This document shows, piece by piece, positions 10,401-23,355 of a stretch of 64,000 nt of DNA (within the stretch, counting starts at the first letter, position 1; each line of letters starts with the position of its first letter). Both the position numbers and the translations under genes were made by a program. The DNA comes from Vanilla planifolia. Taxonomy: Eukaryota > Streptophyta > Magnoliopsida > Asparagales > Orchidaceae. The stretch is taken from NCBI GenBank assembly GCA_023846275.1, contig CM043870.1:8183527-8247526 (forward strand). The letters run 5' to 3'. Below the pieces are notes generated by a model, which worked only from the letters and a program-made list of their open reading frames with translations, ran no database searches and was not told where the DNA came from.

Positions 10401-13028
10401 CTTTTCCATTTCCTCCATCTCTCTTTTACATAATTTGTCAAATAGAATTTTGAATGAATAAGCATCTTGAATTGCCTCTAGATATTGCACCAACTCAAAT
10501 CTCAAGCATGCGTTCCAACACAGCAATGCAGCAAAGCGAATGCCACTTTATCAATGGAAAGGCAACCATAGAGAGAAGTAGGTTTCTAAATAATCCAATC
10601 AAGTATCAACTTATTAGTATGTATATAAAGAATTGTCCCATATTACATAATAAAAAGGACACATAGTAACTTCAATTCCTACCTCCTAAAGCATCATAAC
10701 AATATAAGGTGAAAGACAAGATAGAACAAGGAATTTCATTATTTAATGATAGCCTTACATTGATAGTTTTTATGACTAGAATGTTTGCACTTAGATGGTA
10801 CTCAATCTGGTTCTGAACCTTTAAAGTCTGAGTACCTATGATAATAATAGACAAAGCCTAGTAACAACCTTGGGTACCCTAGTAGTCAACCTCAGTGTCT
10901 TGAATCTAGTGTTCAAAGGAGCTGACTTCCTAGGTTTCTCTACCAAATGGGCTATGTTACTTACCTTTTCTAGTGACTAAGGATCATAAGATTCTACTTG
11001 TTTCCTAATTTCTAATTTAAAGCCTAAAATAAACTTATTGGCTAGCCATCAATTTGTATCAAGACAATTTGTCATGTCTAACAAGTTCACAATAGTGTTC
11101 AGGAACTACACAATAATAGAGTTACCTTGTCTCATTGTATGCTATTCTCTGTGCACCTTTTTTGTCATGATACATAAGGTAACACTTTAGCCTTAACATC
11201 TTTTTCATCTCTTCTCAAGTACAAGCTCTTTTACCTAATATCTATTCTTTAGTTAGGGTACTTGTCCAAAATATTTTGACATGATTTGTTAACTTCATTT
11301 TAACAAAACTAACCCTTTAATAATCATCAAAACTATACTAGTTAAAAACATTCTCCAAGTTAACTAGTCTAAAGTTTTTATGATCATAATATTTGTGCTT
11401 CAGCCTTAACCTTATAATAATTTTCCATTTGGTCAAACATATATTTCCTAGGTGATTGGGATCTCCTATCCAACTTATTCTCTCTAGGTGTATGGTAAAC
11501 CATCTTCTAAAGGTTCATGCGAGGGAGGTGGGGTTTGATTTCCCAATCAAATTGGCCATCATTTTTCTAAACTTGACAACAAAGCTATTAAAGGTGATCT
11601 CAATTCTATTTAGTCTATCGAATGAATTCTCTATTACATACTACAATGGATCCATCTCAATCCTAGAGGTCCATAGATTCTATAGTTAGTTTTGTTTTAG
11701 AAAATTGCAATAATAATAGGATGAGAAATATTTGCCTAAGTAGTAATTTTAAGTAATTCTTATCAAAAAATAAATTAGGATCCTAAACATATCGGTCTTA
11801 CGTTAGATGAGATAAAATGAGCATGTAGAACACTTCTATTGCCAGTCATGGGTTAACGATAAGCTCAAACAAAATAAGATTGGCCAAATGAAGGTTAGTT
11901 AATCACATGCTATTTACAACCAAACATACTTATCATCGTAGCCTCAATGTAGAAAATTAAAAATCATAATACATAATAAAAGACACTTGGATTGTTTATA
12001 TGGTTACTTCTTTTAGTAGCCTTTTTTATTTGTACTCCTTTCAATTTCCAAATTGATCCCTTGTGATGATAAAACCCTCTTATATGGTAACCTTTAAGTC
12101 CTTAGATCCCAATTTTGAATTGGAGTATCACATGGGGAGGGAGGGGGAATTTTCCATGTATATCCCTTGCTTGTACAATATTCTTTCTCCTCTCTCTCTG
12201 CTTCTCTCTACCCTTAGCTCTCATGTACCTCTATGGGAACAACAAATCCATGCCTATCATCCCTACGTCCATGAATTTCAAATAAAATCATCAACACCAA
12301 TTGTAAATCCATGCCTACCATCCCCACGTCCATGAATTTCAAAAAGACCATCTACACCATTTGTCTCCTATCCAATCCGTTTGGTGCTTCCTCAAAACAG
12401 CATCACGCGTCGCAACAATAAAACATAAGAACCGAACAAACTAACAGCCTCCTCTTTAATTCGCTACCTACAAAGTGCAAACAATCACTTCAAGCATAGC
12501 ACCATATGATACATTTAGGGTTACAAAAAGCATAATACGGAAGAGACAACAAAAAAAACCACAGGAAGTATTTACCCCGAAAACGATACCAAAAGCCCAC
12601 ATATACTGCACGAAGAATCCGAAAAGGTTCCACCTTTCTCCCTCCCAGAAGTCCGGCTGCTCCCCAGGAAGCACCGGCTTCGGACCTGTCGAATACACAG
12701 TTTCTCTTACACCTTCGAGGGTACCCACGAAATCAAATGACGAACCCCCGTTCTCTGCCTCCCTCTTATCCAGCCCCAACGAATCTTCTTCCACCTCGTA
12801 GGTGGAAGCTCCGCCTTTCTTTCGGCGTTTCTCAAGCCTGCGGGTGCGCGAAGAGAAGCCTTTCCCAGCGAGAAGGATGTGCGAACTCCGGCAACGACGA
12901 TCGGAGGGAAGTAGCCGGATGAAGAGGAAGAGTGAGGGAGAGAAAGAGGAGCGAGGCAAAAGCCCAGGGAGCGATGTGGCAGCGGCAACGACGCCGGCTT
13001 GGCCGGCGGTGTTTAGGAGGAGCACCAT
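7483..13028 (-). CDS. Conserved small plastid-type membrane protein, function not known to me
   Basis: Two exons on the minus strand, 13028-12576 and 7656-7483, joined in phase 0 (donor GTAAAT after codon GGG, acceptor TTTTGCAG), encode 208 aa. Residues 1-about 75 are rich in Ser, Arg, Leu and Ala and poor in acidic residues, like a chloroplast transit peptide. After an acidic linker comes FWEGERWNLFGFFVQYMWAF, leading into a membrane segment at about residues 134-158. The intron falls inside this segment, at VFG/LIACG. The tail reads SVATYNEGASDLKETSAYKE, and ends with acidic and Pro residues (TEVAPSLE). I recall this motif pattern from plant proteins annotated as uncharacterised plastid proteins, so I name no function. 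The start at 13028 is preferred for a compact transit peptide; an in-frame ATG at 13139 would add 37 residues. Joining the two halves is strongly supported by the uninterrupted conserved motif. Confidence 0.82.
9123..9408. repeat. Tandem duplication, unit about 143 bp, two copies
   Basis: The segment starting ATGAAGAATCGCA at 9123 recurs at 9266 and runs in parallel through 'ccttttaccttagacaccca' and 'aattgagattcacaaaagtc' to about 9408. The copies differ at roughly a tenth of positions, so the duplication is not very recent. It lies inside the long intron of the plastid-protein gene and has no coding content. Confidence 0.8.
10293..10526 (-). other. Unrecognised 77-codon open frame, possible exon or gene fragment
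   Basis: Minus-strand frame with protein-like composition, including the charged helical stretch KREMEEMEKSLSSIKKSYL followed by DFVTLDTLDNMQKLMKNMMEF. It looks less like random AT-rich translation than its neighbours, but I do not recognise the family. It lies inside the intron of the minus-strand plastid-protein gene, and no flanking exon completes it. It may be a captured gene fragment, part of a transposon ORF, or chance. Confidence 0.25.
10860..11270 (-). pseudogene. Possible decayed retrotransposon gag fragment
   Basis: Reverse-strand translation in broken frames gives patches like the capsid region of Ty3/gypsy gag (for example MRQGN followed by hydrophobic patches, then WLANKFILGFK). 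There are several stops and frame shifts. The assignment rests on weak motif resemblance only. Confidence 0.25.
12244..12365. repeat. Tandem duplication, unit 61 bp, two copies
   Basis: The unit starting AAATCCATGCCTA at 12244 recurs at 12305, sharing 'cgtccatgaatttcaa' and 'ccat/catctacacca' blocks. It lies in the donor-proximal end of the plastid-protein intron. Confidence 0.75.
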
Positions 13029-14071
13029 TCGCTTCGAGCAGAAGGATGGAAGGAAGCAGCTTGCTCCCCGGACACCTCGACTGATGGACGGGAACCAGAT
13101 AAGGAGAGCTTTTTCACGAAGAATTACTAATTTATTCAATTTTTCTAAAGCTAAAGTTTAACAACAATTTAAAAAGATTTTGTTTGTAAAACGGCTTTCA
13201 AACCAGTTTTTTTTTTTTAATTATCATTTTTAAATCTAATTATGGTTTGCATATGTTTACCAATTTTAGAAAAAAAAATTAAAGTTTTTAAGTGAAAAAA
13301 AGATTTTGATGAAAATTATTTGTTAAGAATTTATAAAATTTTTTAGTTAAAAAATTGAAAATTAAATATATAAAAATTTGTCTATTAATTTTTTATTATT
13401 TATTTAAAACATAGTTATTAGAGGTGGAGGATATCAATAAAAAACATTTAAAATTTTTAAACTAGTTTTTCAAAATTTACTTCAGACAAATCACTAATGG
13501 TGATGATTAGCCCAAAACTAGTTGCTAAACTATTTTCAATCTTTCAAAGATGCAAAGTGGGACGACCTGAATCTGATCTTTACTAGTTTAAGTACCATGT
13601 TTCTTTTGCTTTTACTTTTAGTTCAAAGAATATTTTTTTAAATCAATGCAAATAATTTAATACATGTAAAACTCATCAATTTTTTTTTAAAATAATTATG
13701 TAATTGAAAACTATTTAAAATACCATCACAACTTGTAAATCATTTCAAAGCTTTAAAAGAAATAAAAATAAAATATTTTCTTTGAGAAATACATCCTTTA
13801 AAATCATGATTCTCACATATATTAAAAAAATTAGTTCTAAATAATCACAATTGAATAAAGTTGTAATACATGCAAATTTATTTACATAAAATTTAACTAA
13901 TGTTATATTAGCTACTCATCAATAATAAAACACAACTTTATGATAAGTAAGCATAATATTAACACTCACTACTCTCCAGTAATACAATACTAAATCTTAT
14001 CTTGACTTAAAAGTATTATGCTAAAAGTAAGTTGAGCTAATGATTATTGGGTCAATAACAAAACAAATGTA

Positions 14072-14107
<36 letters not shown>

Positions 14108-14689
14108 ATTTCATGTCACGTTTGTGTTTGATAAGTCAAGCTTTAAATATTTAACAATTTGTTTTAATAGGCTTATTTACATGAAATATGTTTAGATATG
14201 AAAAAAAGTCATGCACTTTTAAAGATAGTCAATTACTAGTCTTTAAAATACTTTAGAATGTTTAGCAAACTTCAAAGATTGAAGACATGCATATCAAATT
14301 TAAAAATATTTTCTTTTTATTATTAAATAAAATATTAACTTGTTAATTATCAATCATACATCACATCTTTTTATTCTTGTCACTTTCAAATCCTACTTCA
14401 ATATCCAAATTTGTTAAATCATTTTCTTGATTTAGAGAACATGTATGATGCAATTTTTCACTCAATCATTTATTTGATTAAAACTATATTATGTATCTTT
14501 AAGAAAATTCATTTGAATTTGCTCAATTCTTTTTTAAATTTAAAAAAACATGTTGAATTCTATTTTCACTCATTCATTTTCTTAATTAAATTCTTCTTAT
14601 GCATCGTTGTCAAATTTTATGTTAAGTAAATTGTTAAATTTTAGGTGAATTAGAATAAATATTTTTGTTAAATTTTTATTATTAAAAAT
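13029..14689. other. AT-rich intergenic DNA upstream of the plastid-protein gene
   Basis: The first about 130 bases probably hold the 5' leader of the minus-strand gene, and the next several hundred its promoter. No sharp TATA box could be singled out in such AT-rich sequence. Beyond about 13500 nothing recognisable was seen apart from one microsatellite. Confidence 0.4.
14069..14107. repeat. Compound (TG)n(TA)n microsatellite
   Basis: A run of TG dinucleotides passes directly into TA dinucleotides. It is alternating purine-pyrimidine throughout, so it is likely length-variable. Confidence 0.9.
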
Positions 14690-16260
14690 ATATATATTTT
14701 AAGTCATATCCCAAGCATGTGCCAAAGTGTAAAGCTCTTAGGTCAAACAAACCTAAATAAGCACTTACAAATATCGAGTCATGAGACAATTGGAACGAAA
14801 TCAGTTCGATCCTGATCTTAACCAATGTGCATCCTAAACCCAACTGGGGTAAAGCAAAGGATCAAGCCAATTGAACTCAAAGTAACATCTAATCCTATAA
14901 GTATACAAGTGGCCCAATGGGTGAATTCCCAAACACATAAAGGAGAGAGCCAACCCAATATATTGGCTCAAATTATATGCATGAAAGAATCCTTATAAAG
15001 TGAAACCTTTTAGCAATTAGAACATATGGGACTAAGATTTCAACGCATGATGCATCTAAAGCTAGAGCAACTCACGCCATCTAATTGCGCATTTTTTGTG
15101 ATCAAATGGCAGGGATCTCATTTGCTAATTTAAATAGTGATCTTGATCCATTCTACCATTTATTCAACGATCATAATCAAACAGTCATAATGGATTCTAC
15201 ATGTGTATCTATCCTCGATGGGATGACTAAGGTATCTCATCTGCTTATAACTCTTGCTTTGAAGCTCTAATCGGATGACCACAATCACATATGACTTAAT
15301 TAGATTGTTTTGATTTTTCTTATTTTTCAAAAAATATATCCTTGAATTGGATGATCAATATCTTTTCATGTTTGAATCTTATGATTGAGATGATTCATGT
15401 CTTTATCGTTGATAAATAGAACGATCTAAATTTGATCTGACTTGATTGAATGCACAAATCTAATCTTTCTTGATTTAATCATCCAAAACCCTTTCACTTT
15501 TATAGTTTGAGATCTAACTATCCAAAACCTATCCAATTGTATCCAGCAACTTTAATTAATCCCATTTAATGGATAATTCCCTAACCGTTACACGTGCAGT
15601 TGAAGTTAGCTATATTGGAAGATTTTTTTAGTTTGGGAGAGCTTTTTAAGCTAAATGGAAGTAGCCTTTAAAGTAGCTTTTTATGAGTTTCTAATAGTTA
15701 TAATCAAAAGTTTTTTATAAATATCGAATCATTATTCATAAAATGGCTAATAAATATAAATAAAATTTGAAGAGCTCAAAGAAGGGTTACATCATATTTT
15801 ATTGATATAGTAATCTCCATGAGTACCTACAGCTTACTACTGCTAAAAATTTTAAATTCTTCCAATTACACCTAAATTTTTTAAGCTTTTATTTTCTCAT
15901 TTCTCTTAATAATATTGAGCTTTTTATGCCTTCTCTATTCATCAACAAATATAAGAAACATTGTACACTTTTATCAAAAATTTATTTCTTGTTTTATTTT
16001 CTTTTTCCTTTAGGCTTGACAACCCAACATTTGCAAAAGTATAAGTTTAATTGATTTCGTAAAAAACTGAGTTAGGGTTGAGCTCATAAAAGCTCGAGTT
16101 ATAGTTGAATCTTTTGATTGGTGGTAAACCATAAGGAAAAACCTCAAGTATGTTGGAGATGAATGGTAAAAAAAAATCTCATGTTATAACTCTTTTAATA
16201 GTAGAGTTTTTTCGAACCTCAATTGCTGGTGGAAGTAGGTTCTAGTTTAAAATAAATTAC
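14690..16260 (+). repeat. Degenerate LTR-like repeat related to the copia LTR
   Basis: The block order resembles the copia LTRs at 21936-27347 and 31912-33679: a 'cccaagc...aggtcaaac' type start, a 'gggacta' motif, repeated 'gatcgaatg'-like segments, then a TATAAATA motif near 15717 and a terminal part with 'gattggtgg...caagtatgttgg'. No coding sequence is present. The similarity is patchy and the boundaries are rough. Confidence 0.3.
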
Positions 16261-18639
16261 CTAAAAAATTTGGTGTGCCATTGCAACTTTTTTTTTCATT
16301 TTTCTTAATAAAAAATTTAAATTAATATATTTATAAATAAAAGTTTTTTACAAACATAAAATTATTTTTATAAAGAATTTTAAAAAATATATATATAATC
16401 CAAAAATTAATAAAAATATTTTAAAACTCTCAATTCACAATCCTCTTGTGAGATTCACGCACACATTTTACTTCATATAACAATTTTGATAATATCATAT
16501 GTTCGATCAATCATAAACATATAATATAAAATAACATGTGAATGATTAATGTAAATAAAATACCAATTTTCATGTATATGTTTTTAATTATTTTATTATT
16601 TTATCTTAAAGTTTAGGATAATGTCTTTTTCATAAGAGTTTTGGTCTCTTTCTAGAATATGTCATTTTGAGTGAGTGATTCTCATGAATAACTCATTTGG
16701 CTAATCTTTGAAATAATCATTTTAGAATACTAATTACCATTTTGTATAACTATTCTTATTTTCATATTTTGAATTTTGTCTCTTTTTATCCTTGTTCTTA
16801 TTCTCTTTATCTTTCTTTTTTTTTTCTCATATTCTTATGTTTTTATATTTTATTTGTTAATGTTATCACAAGTGGTATTATAAAATTGTGAAAAAAACAA
16901 ATAAACAAATACTAATATTATTTATACATAATCAAGTCACATGTCAATTCAAGCAATAGCAATATGTTATTACAAATAATGATAATAAATATCTATGGAC
17001 TAACCATTCGTATCATTTCTTAAGAGTTTTTCATTTAAGCAACAAGCTACAAATCTATACATATAAATTTAAGCCTACTTATCTTGTTTTTATATATAGT
17101 GGCCACTTTGTGAACTTGATTTTAAAATACACAATTTCTCTTTCTTTTTCTTAGTGTTATAGTACCAATACCAATTCCTCTCCCAAATTTGTTTTTATTT
17201 CATACTCAAACCCTCACGAATCCTTTTTGACACATTAGTAATGCCTCCTCTCACTCTCTTTTTGAGATCTCAACCAAACCAATTTGCTCTCTTTTCATAC
17301 GTCAAATATCATTCTAGACCATTCTAATCTTTCTAATATTGTAACTCTTGATGCCTCATCACCTTCTTGCATTTTGAAATCTCACTATTTTATAGTCAAT
17401 TGGGTTATCCTTCGCATAAGTTTTCCTCCTCTATTCACTATTTAGGTTTTAGGAAATTTTATAATTAGTAAATTTCTAAAGTAAATTAAAATTTAGGAAC
17501 TTTTAATATTTGTTGTATATGTCAATTGATTCAATTTCCAAAACTATATCTACTTATTTTGTTTTTGCCTCATCATAACAAAGTTTACATGTCAACCAAA
17601 TTTCATTTTTTACAACATTTAATATTTTTAGTAATTTTTAAAATTAAGATATTTAATTTTATTATTATTTATATATATATTTTTTGACTTTCAATTTTTG
17701 TGACCATCACATTTTTTTTGTGCCGAAAATTATATTAAACATATCCTTTCATGCTTAATGACATGAAAATTTTTACAATTTTTGTTTATTTTATTTTTTT
17801 AAAATTTTTTTATTTTATTTTTTTACATATTTTTGTTATTTTTTTGAAATTCATAAAATAAATTCCTTTAAATACTAATTCCTTCATTTTAATTCCTATA
17901 AAAAATTAAATATTTTCCAACTTAGTGTCGTAGATTTATAAAAATCATGTTTACAAAATTTTTTTGCTTACCTTCTTCTGAGGTGACGTATCTCTTTTTG
18001 AGATGTACAATTTTTTAGGGAAAAATATTATAGTAATTAAAAATATCAATTTTTTTAAATATAGATAATTTTAAATAATTATAAACCTTAATTCTTATTA
18101 TATTATGAGATGTTAAGATTCTCTATATTTATAAGATTTTTAATCAAACCCTAGGTCATAATTTTCTATTAAATTTAAGTGTTTTATAATTCAAAATCTT
18201 TAAAATAATATTTAATCATTTATCTTAATTTTTTAGATGTTATACTAAGGATGATCAATCACCAAAGGATACCTATAAGAAGTGAGGACTTGGGTCGCAG
18301 ATACTTTGAGTAGGCTGAAGATAAGCGAGGTTGATTTTTGGACTGTAAACGCACATTTATAGTGCGGAAAAAGACAAGTCGATGAAGGTTCAATATGTGT
18401 GCAATTCTCCTTTACCTATCAATCATGTTGAACTCTTAGTTAGTACACTACTAATTTAATGACAACAAAACTTTTGTATTATTTTACTAATATATTTTTC
18501 TTAAGTATTTTAGATTATATATCTTAAGATTAAAAAGATTAATAAATTGAAGAGCATGATTATTTCATTTTAGGAGTTTATCAAAGATGTTTTTAGTATT
18601 AATTATAATTGACACTAAAAGAAACACAAAACTTGATTA
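16261..18639. other. Very AT-rich intergenic DNA
   Basis: No open frame, RNA gene or clear repeat unit was recognised. The sequence is dominated by A/T runs and short TA repeats (for example near 16388 and 17671). Confidence 0.4.
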
Positions 18640-21600
18640 AGATAATGAGAAGATTTTATGAGTCATTTTCATTTGTTTATAATGTACGACCTATAATACT
18701 TTATTTAAGGTATTAAAATTTAGTGATATTTTGAGTATGAGTTAAACGTGTTTAAATCAATTCTTATACTCATTTAAATTATTTAAGACATATATTTCAT
18801 CTAGGTTATTTTATATATAAATATGTCATAAAGGATATTATAAATATAAGTTTGCATATGCATGTCATAACAAACACTATTAATTTGTAAAACCTTTAAA
18901 TAATATAATTTGTACTAATCATAGTAATATAATGGCCTCATTATACAATATGACTAGTAATATTTAGGATCTAACAAAGAACCAAACTTGGGTGATCTTT
19001 AGTTAAATTGATTGAATAGTCTGTTGGCACATGTACAATATAACTTTTTGCACAAGTATGATATTACTTTCCAAGAGATGTAAGTTTGAGGCATAGAACT
19101 AATTTATTCTTCAGTAAGATTGAACAAGGTGATCAAACTGGGTGATTTTGATTAGAATCAAAGTTTGTATTGTCATACATTTATGATTTTCTCATCATAC
19201 AAGTATGATAACTTTTAAGAGAGACATGATAGTTAAGGATTTGGAAAATGAGTGAGCTGATTTTATTGTGCAAGTATGATTCTAACATAAGAACACCTAA
19301 CATTAGCCCAAAAACACATACCAATTGGGATTGCACCAGTTCCACAGATGAATCGGTGCAAAATTTAGTTAAAACTTATTTAAAAAATTCTTAAAATTGT
19401 GTTTTTTTTACTATTTTCATGCCTACTATCATCATGTCTTTATTATTTCCCATTGTTGCTCAAGCCAACTTGCATGCTCGTGTGACTTAATTTGATTTGA
19501 GAACTTAGTTGATCTACTCAATCCATGTCGACCCATATTAACCCATTACCCGCGACGACCCATTCTATTCGCTCAGACCCATGACAACTTGTGCCAACCC
19601 TCCAATCCAGTTAACCCATTATGTTTTGCTCTACTCGTGCCTACCTGAAAATTGAACTGGTTGCTCCGTCCTCGTTGCTCTTCCTATTGTTTTGTAGGCC
19701 ACTATTTCACTGCTCAGTGTTATCGCTGCACAAAATATGCAACTAATTTAGGAACTATTTAATTCAATTAATTTTGTAACTTTTTTATTTTTTTAAAATT
19801 ATTGATGAATATTTGAGTCCCTATAAATAATGATATTCACCATATAAATGGAGAAAAAATGGATGAAATAAAAATTTCTTTTGTTTGTATACTTTTATAT
19901 TTATGAATAATATGTTAGTACAACTCTAGTTGGAGAGATTATAATTTTCTTTGTGAGAGACAAGAATCAAAGGTGAGAAACCTTCTATTAAGAGAGCCAA
20001 CAACCAAATCCCTTGTGAGAGACAATGATCAAAGGTGAGAGACATTCCTTTGAGAGAGTCAATAACCAAACAAATTCTTGCTTTTATCAACACCCATAAT
20101 TCTTCACCTATCATTTCACTTTGTTGATCTAATCACCAAAACACCACCTTCCTTAAAAGACTCCAAATCCTCGCCTATCATCTTATTATCTTTTTTTAAC
20201 TAAGCTTCTCTACTAACCCAAAGTACCACCATGTTACCTTTTTTCCCTTTTAGTGCTTCAAGTGCCAATACCTATGAAACTATAACACATCATCACTAAA
20301 AAGGTGCACTTCTTTCAACAACTTTTATTTTCTATATAATAATCTAAATTTAGAGTTATTCTTTTCTATTAAGATACTTCACATAGAGTTTATCTTAAAT
20401 TTTCTATTTTATTTGTGAGATTGGATGTGATAAAAAACACTTTATAGGATTTTATGCTTAAACTTTAAGGTGTTGTCACCTACTCGATTTAGTAATCCAT
20501 ACAACTTTAGAACACTAATATTTGAATAGTTTTAAAATATCACACATATTATCTAACCCTAATTAATGTATAACATCTTTTCATATTTTCTAATAATCTA
20601 TTAAGCATCTTAATATTGTATGCTCAAATTTAGACCACAGTAAAAGTTTAAATCTATCTTACATCAGATTCTCTTATCATATGAGTATTATCCTATACTT
20701 ATAGGGAGTTTATTAAATGAGAATATTTTCATATATATATATATATAAACCTTATCATCTTACTATATAATCTTTGGAAAACTTGAGAGATAAAAAATTT
20801 AATTCGGTGATCTATGAGCTTCTTATCTATATGGTCGTAATATAGTATAATGATAATGATTTGTTAATAATAAAATGAACTGGTAAGATATATTTGATAA
20901 GTTAAATGATAAGCATCTAATAGTATTATACTTGTATGATTCTTGGATTAGACAGAATGATTAGTTTAAAATGTAAGTAATGACTAGTTTGACTAGTTTT
21001 TTAGATAAATTTGATTTATTAATTAAGGATTATCTAGAGTCATTAAAGAACTTTATCATGTATATATAAATGAGTTTAAACATAATTGAAAAAATTAAAG
21101 TTGAATTAGAAAATCATTAAGAGAGAATCTACTTAAAAATCTTTATTATAAAGAAGAATGAAGAGCAATGCCATGGTTTAATCACTAATCTTATTCTTCA
21201 TAACTTTATTTCGTTCCAAATCCTCTAAGCTATGTTGCCTATTATTTTAAGGTATTTCTACATCATTTTTTTTATTAAGAACATTGAACCTAATAATATA
21301 TTTATTCATACATTACTTTGTATAAGTGTACCTCTTGTGTAAATTAGATTGGATTATAGAACTTTGTAATTAAGCTTTTATTTTTGTTACTTTTTCCTAT
21401 TTTTAGGACTTTGTATTTAATCTTGTGTTGGTCAGTTGATTGTTATTATAAGGTTACTTTCCCAAGTGATTTATAGGGTCCTAATGTTATTGGCTCTTAG
21501 TCTACTACTTTTTGGGTTCTATGGCTCATTTTATAGTTTACTTTTATGAGTTACAATAAAAAGGAATAGTTTTAGTATAAGCTTAATCATTTGAACTATT

Positions 21601-21812
21601 GTAGATATAGATCTAATTATAGATTAAATAACCTAAAAATCTTAATATATTATTTATTTTATTTGCACTTCTAATTAGGGATTTTTAAAATAAACAAAAA
21701 TATCTAAAACAAATTTTATAAGAACCATCAAAATTTATAATAGTTCTTTGTTGCTATTTTGAGTATTTTAAACTTGCAACTTACATAACTTATCCCCTCC
21801 CCCCTTTTTATG
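18640..21812 (+). repeat. Degenerate LTR-like repeat, family A copy 2, with internal insertion
   Basis: Collinear with 1-1690 in the same orientation, but with about 1.5 kb of unrelated sequence (roughly 19280-20790) in the middle. The 3' end finishes in a C-rich stretch at 21795-21805 just before the copia LTR. The inference is a solo LTR or LTR fragment with a later insertion. Boundaries are approximate, and the inserted element could not be identified. Confidence 0.35.
19951..20074. repeat. Tandem duplication, unit 62 bp, two copies
   Basis: The unit starting TTGTGAGAGACAA at 19951 recurs at 20013, with shared 'atcaaaggtgaga' and 'caa(c/t)aaccaaa' blocks. It lies in the sequence inserted into family A copy 2. 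Confidence 0.8.
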
Positions 21813-23355
21813 TGAACATCATACTCGCCAATCCTCAGTATAATGGGTAGCTTCTTTGGACATGAGGGATGACATTACCATGTGAGGGAATACTGAGCAA
21901 GACATGTAGACTATCTAATAGCAAAATGAGGCTTTTGTTGTACCCATTTATGTGATGATCACAAAACTAAGGCTAAGTATTTACTAATGCCTTATTAAGC
22001 TCAGTATTATTTCAATTAAAACTTAAAAAGTATTTTAGTGATTTGAATTTATTAAAATAAGAATTATAACATAAACATAGAATGCAACTTGATGACTCAA
22101 TCTTATGACTTTGAAATCAATGACAATGATTTTTGTGGAGTAGCTAATTTATTAAAAAATTTATTTTAAATATTTATGGTGAGTATATTAAATCTTTAAA
22201 TTCTTTATAATTATGACACATAAGACTATTATCCTTCATGCATATGTAAATTTGGTTCAAGTTATATTTAAAGTATTTGAGTTTTTTAATATTTAAATAT
22301 TTTTTATAAAACTTTTATTCTAAAAAAACAAAAAAAATTTCTTAAGAACCCCCATTGCTAAACCTGAAAGGTTCGAGTTAGGTGGCCCATAGTACCGGGG
22401 TACCCGGACCTTGGGGACCCATAGACTAAGAACTCGACCGAAGCTAAGACGAGTCAAGCCTTAGTATCGATTAAGTCCAGTTACTATTGTGGTCTTTGGG
22501 TCAATCAATTCAGGTCATTACTTTTGAACCAACTTAGGTGAAATGATTCAAAAAAAACTTATCATTTAATTTATATAAATCGAGTTAGGTCAGACCCATA
22601 GATGGGTGTTGGAGACCTGGGTCATGACTTTTTGAGAACACCAGGAGGTAGCCAACCCTATTAGGCTGATCATAATATGTAATCGATGTATTATAAGTAC
22701 AAAAGACATGAGCTGTTTTGTAACGCAAGACTAAATATAAGTTGTTACCAAACTTGAGATTTCTACACCCACCAATCACACATTTTCATGATCAAACGAT
22801 CCAAATTACACCTATATTTATGGATAGTTTTTTTTCTTTAGTCATTCATCCAAAATGCTTGATCGAATGACTAAGAATCTCTATATCTATGTGAATAGTA
22901 ACCTCATTATCATTACCATCCATCTGTCTTTTGAATTCAATGCTCTAGATTTTATCTCACTGTGATTAAATTTGAAACCTTTATCATTTAAGCTGATTTG
23001 AAGACTATTGCTCCGTTCTTTTAATCAAATAAAAACTGTACTATCTTCTCCACCTGTAACGACTAATGTTTTTGTTACACCCCATTTTTTTCTAGGCTGA
23101 TTTTTGGCATAAATTTTTTTTTTTTTTTTTTGCATATAGACAGCTCAGATCGTCCCATACCAACCTGAGTAGCCTACGAAAAACATAGGATATAACACAT
23201 CATTACACACCTACTTTCCTTAACAATGTGGATCCCATCTCCCGGGTACACCGTCAAATCAGGTTCATGACTCCTGAATTAACAGATGGACTCGCGCAAT
23301 GTTACTCCTACTAGACCCAACACTCCTAACCCATACCGATAGGAGAACCGGTCTA

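Larger units (their letters stand above)
7657..12575 (-). other. 4.9 kb intron of the plastid-protein gene
   Basis: Large intron between the two exons of the 208-aa protein gene. It holds AT-rich DNA, a 143 bp tandem duplication (9123-9408), a minus-strand open frame of 77 codons (10293-10526) and sequence resembling decayed retrotransposon gag at about 10860-11270. Its size probably reflects insertion of mobile elements. No convincing additional exon of the host gene was seen. Confidence 0.6.

Noticed and set aside
12475-13161. Plus-strand open frames opposite exon 1 of the plastid-protein gene
   Set aside because: The minus strand carries the conserved membrane motif and a valid donor; the plus frames are low-complexity shadows.
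1-21812. Family A repeats as the two LTRs of one element
   Set aside because: The DNA between them holds two host genes and no element interior, so they are treated as separate copies.
22365-22400. B-box-like GGTTCGAG stretch as a tRNA gene
   Set aside because: No A-box or cloverleaf can be drawn, and the same block recurs in degenerate form in the other LTR copies.
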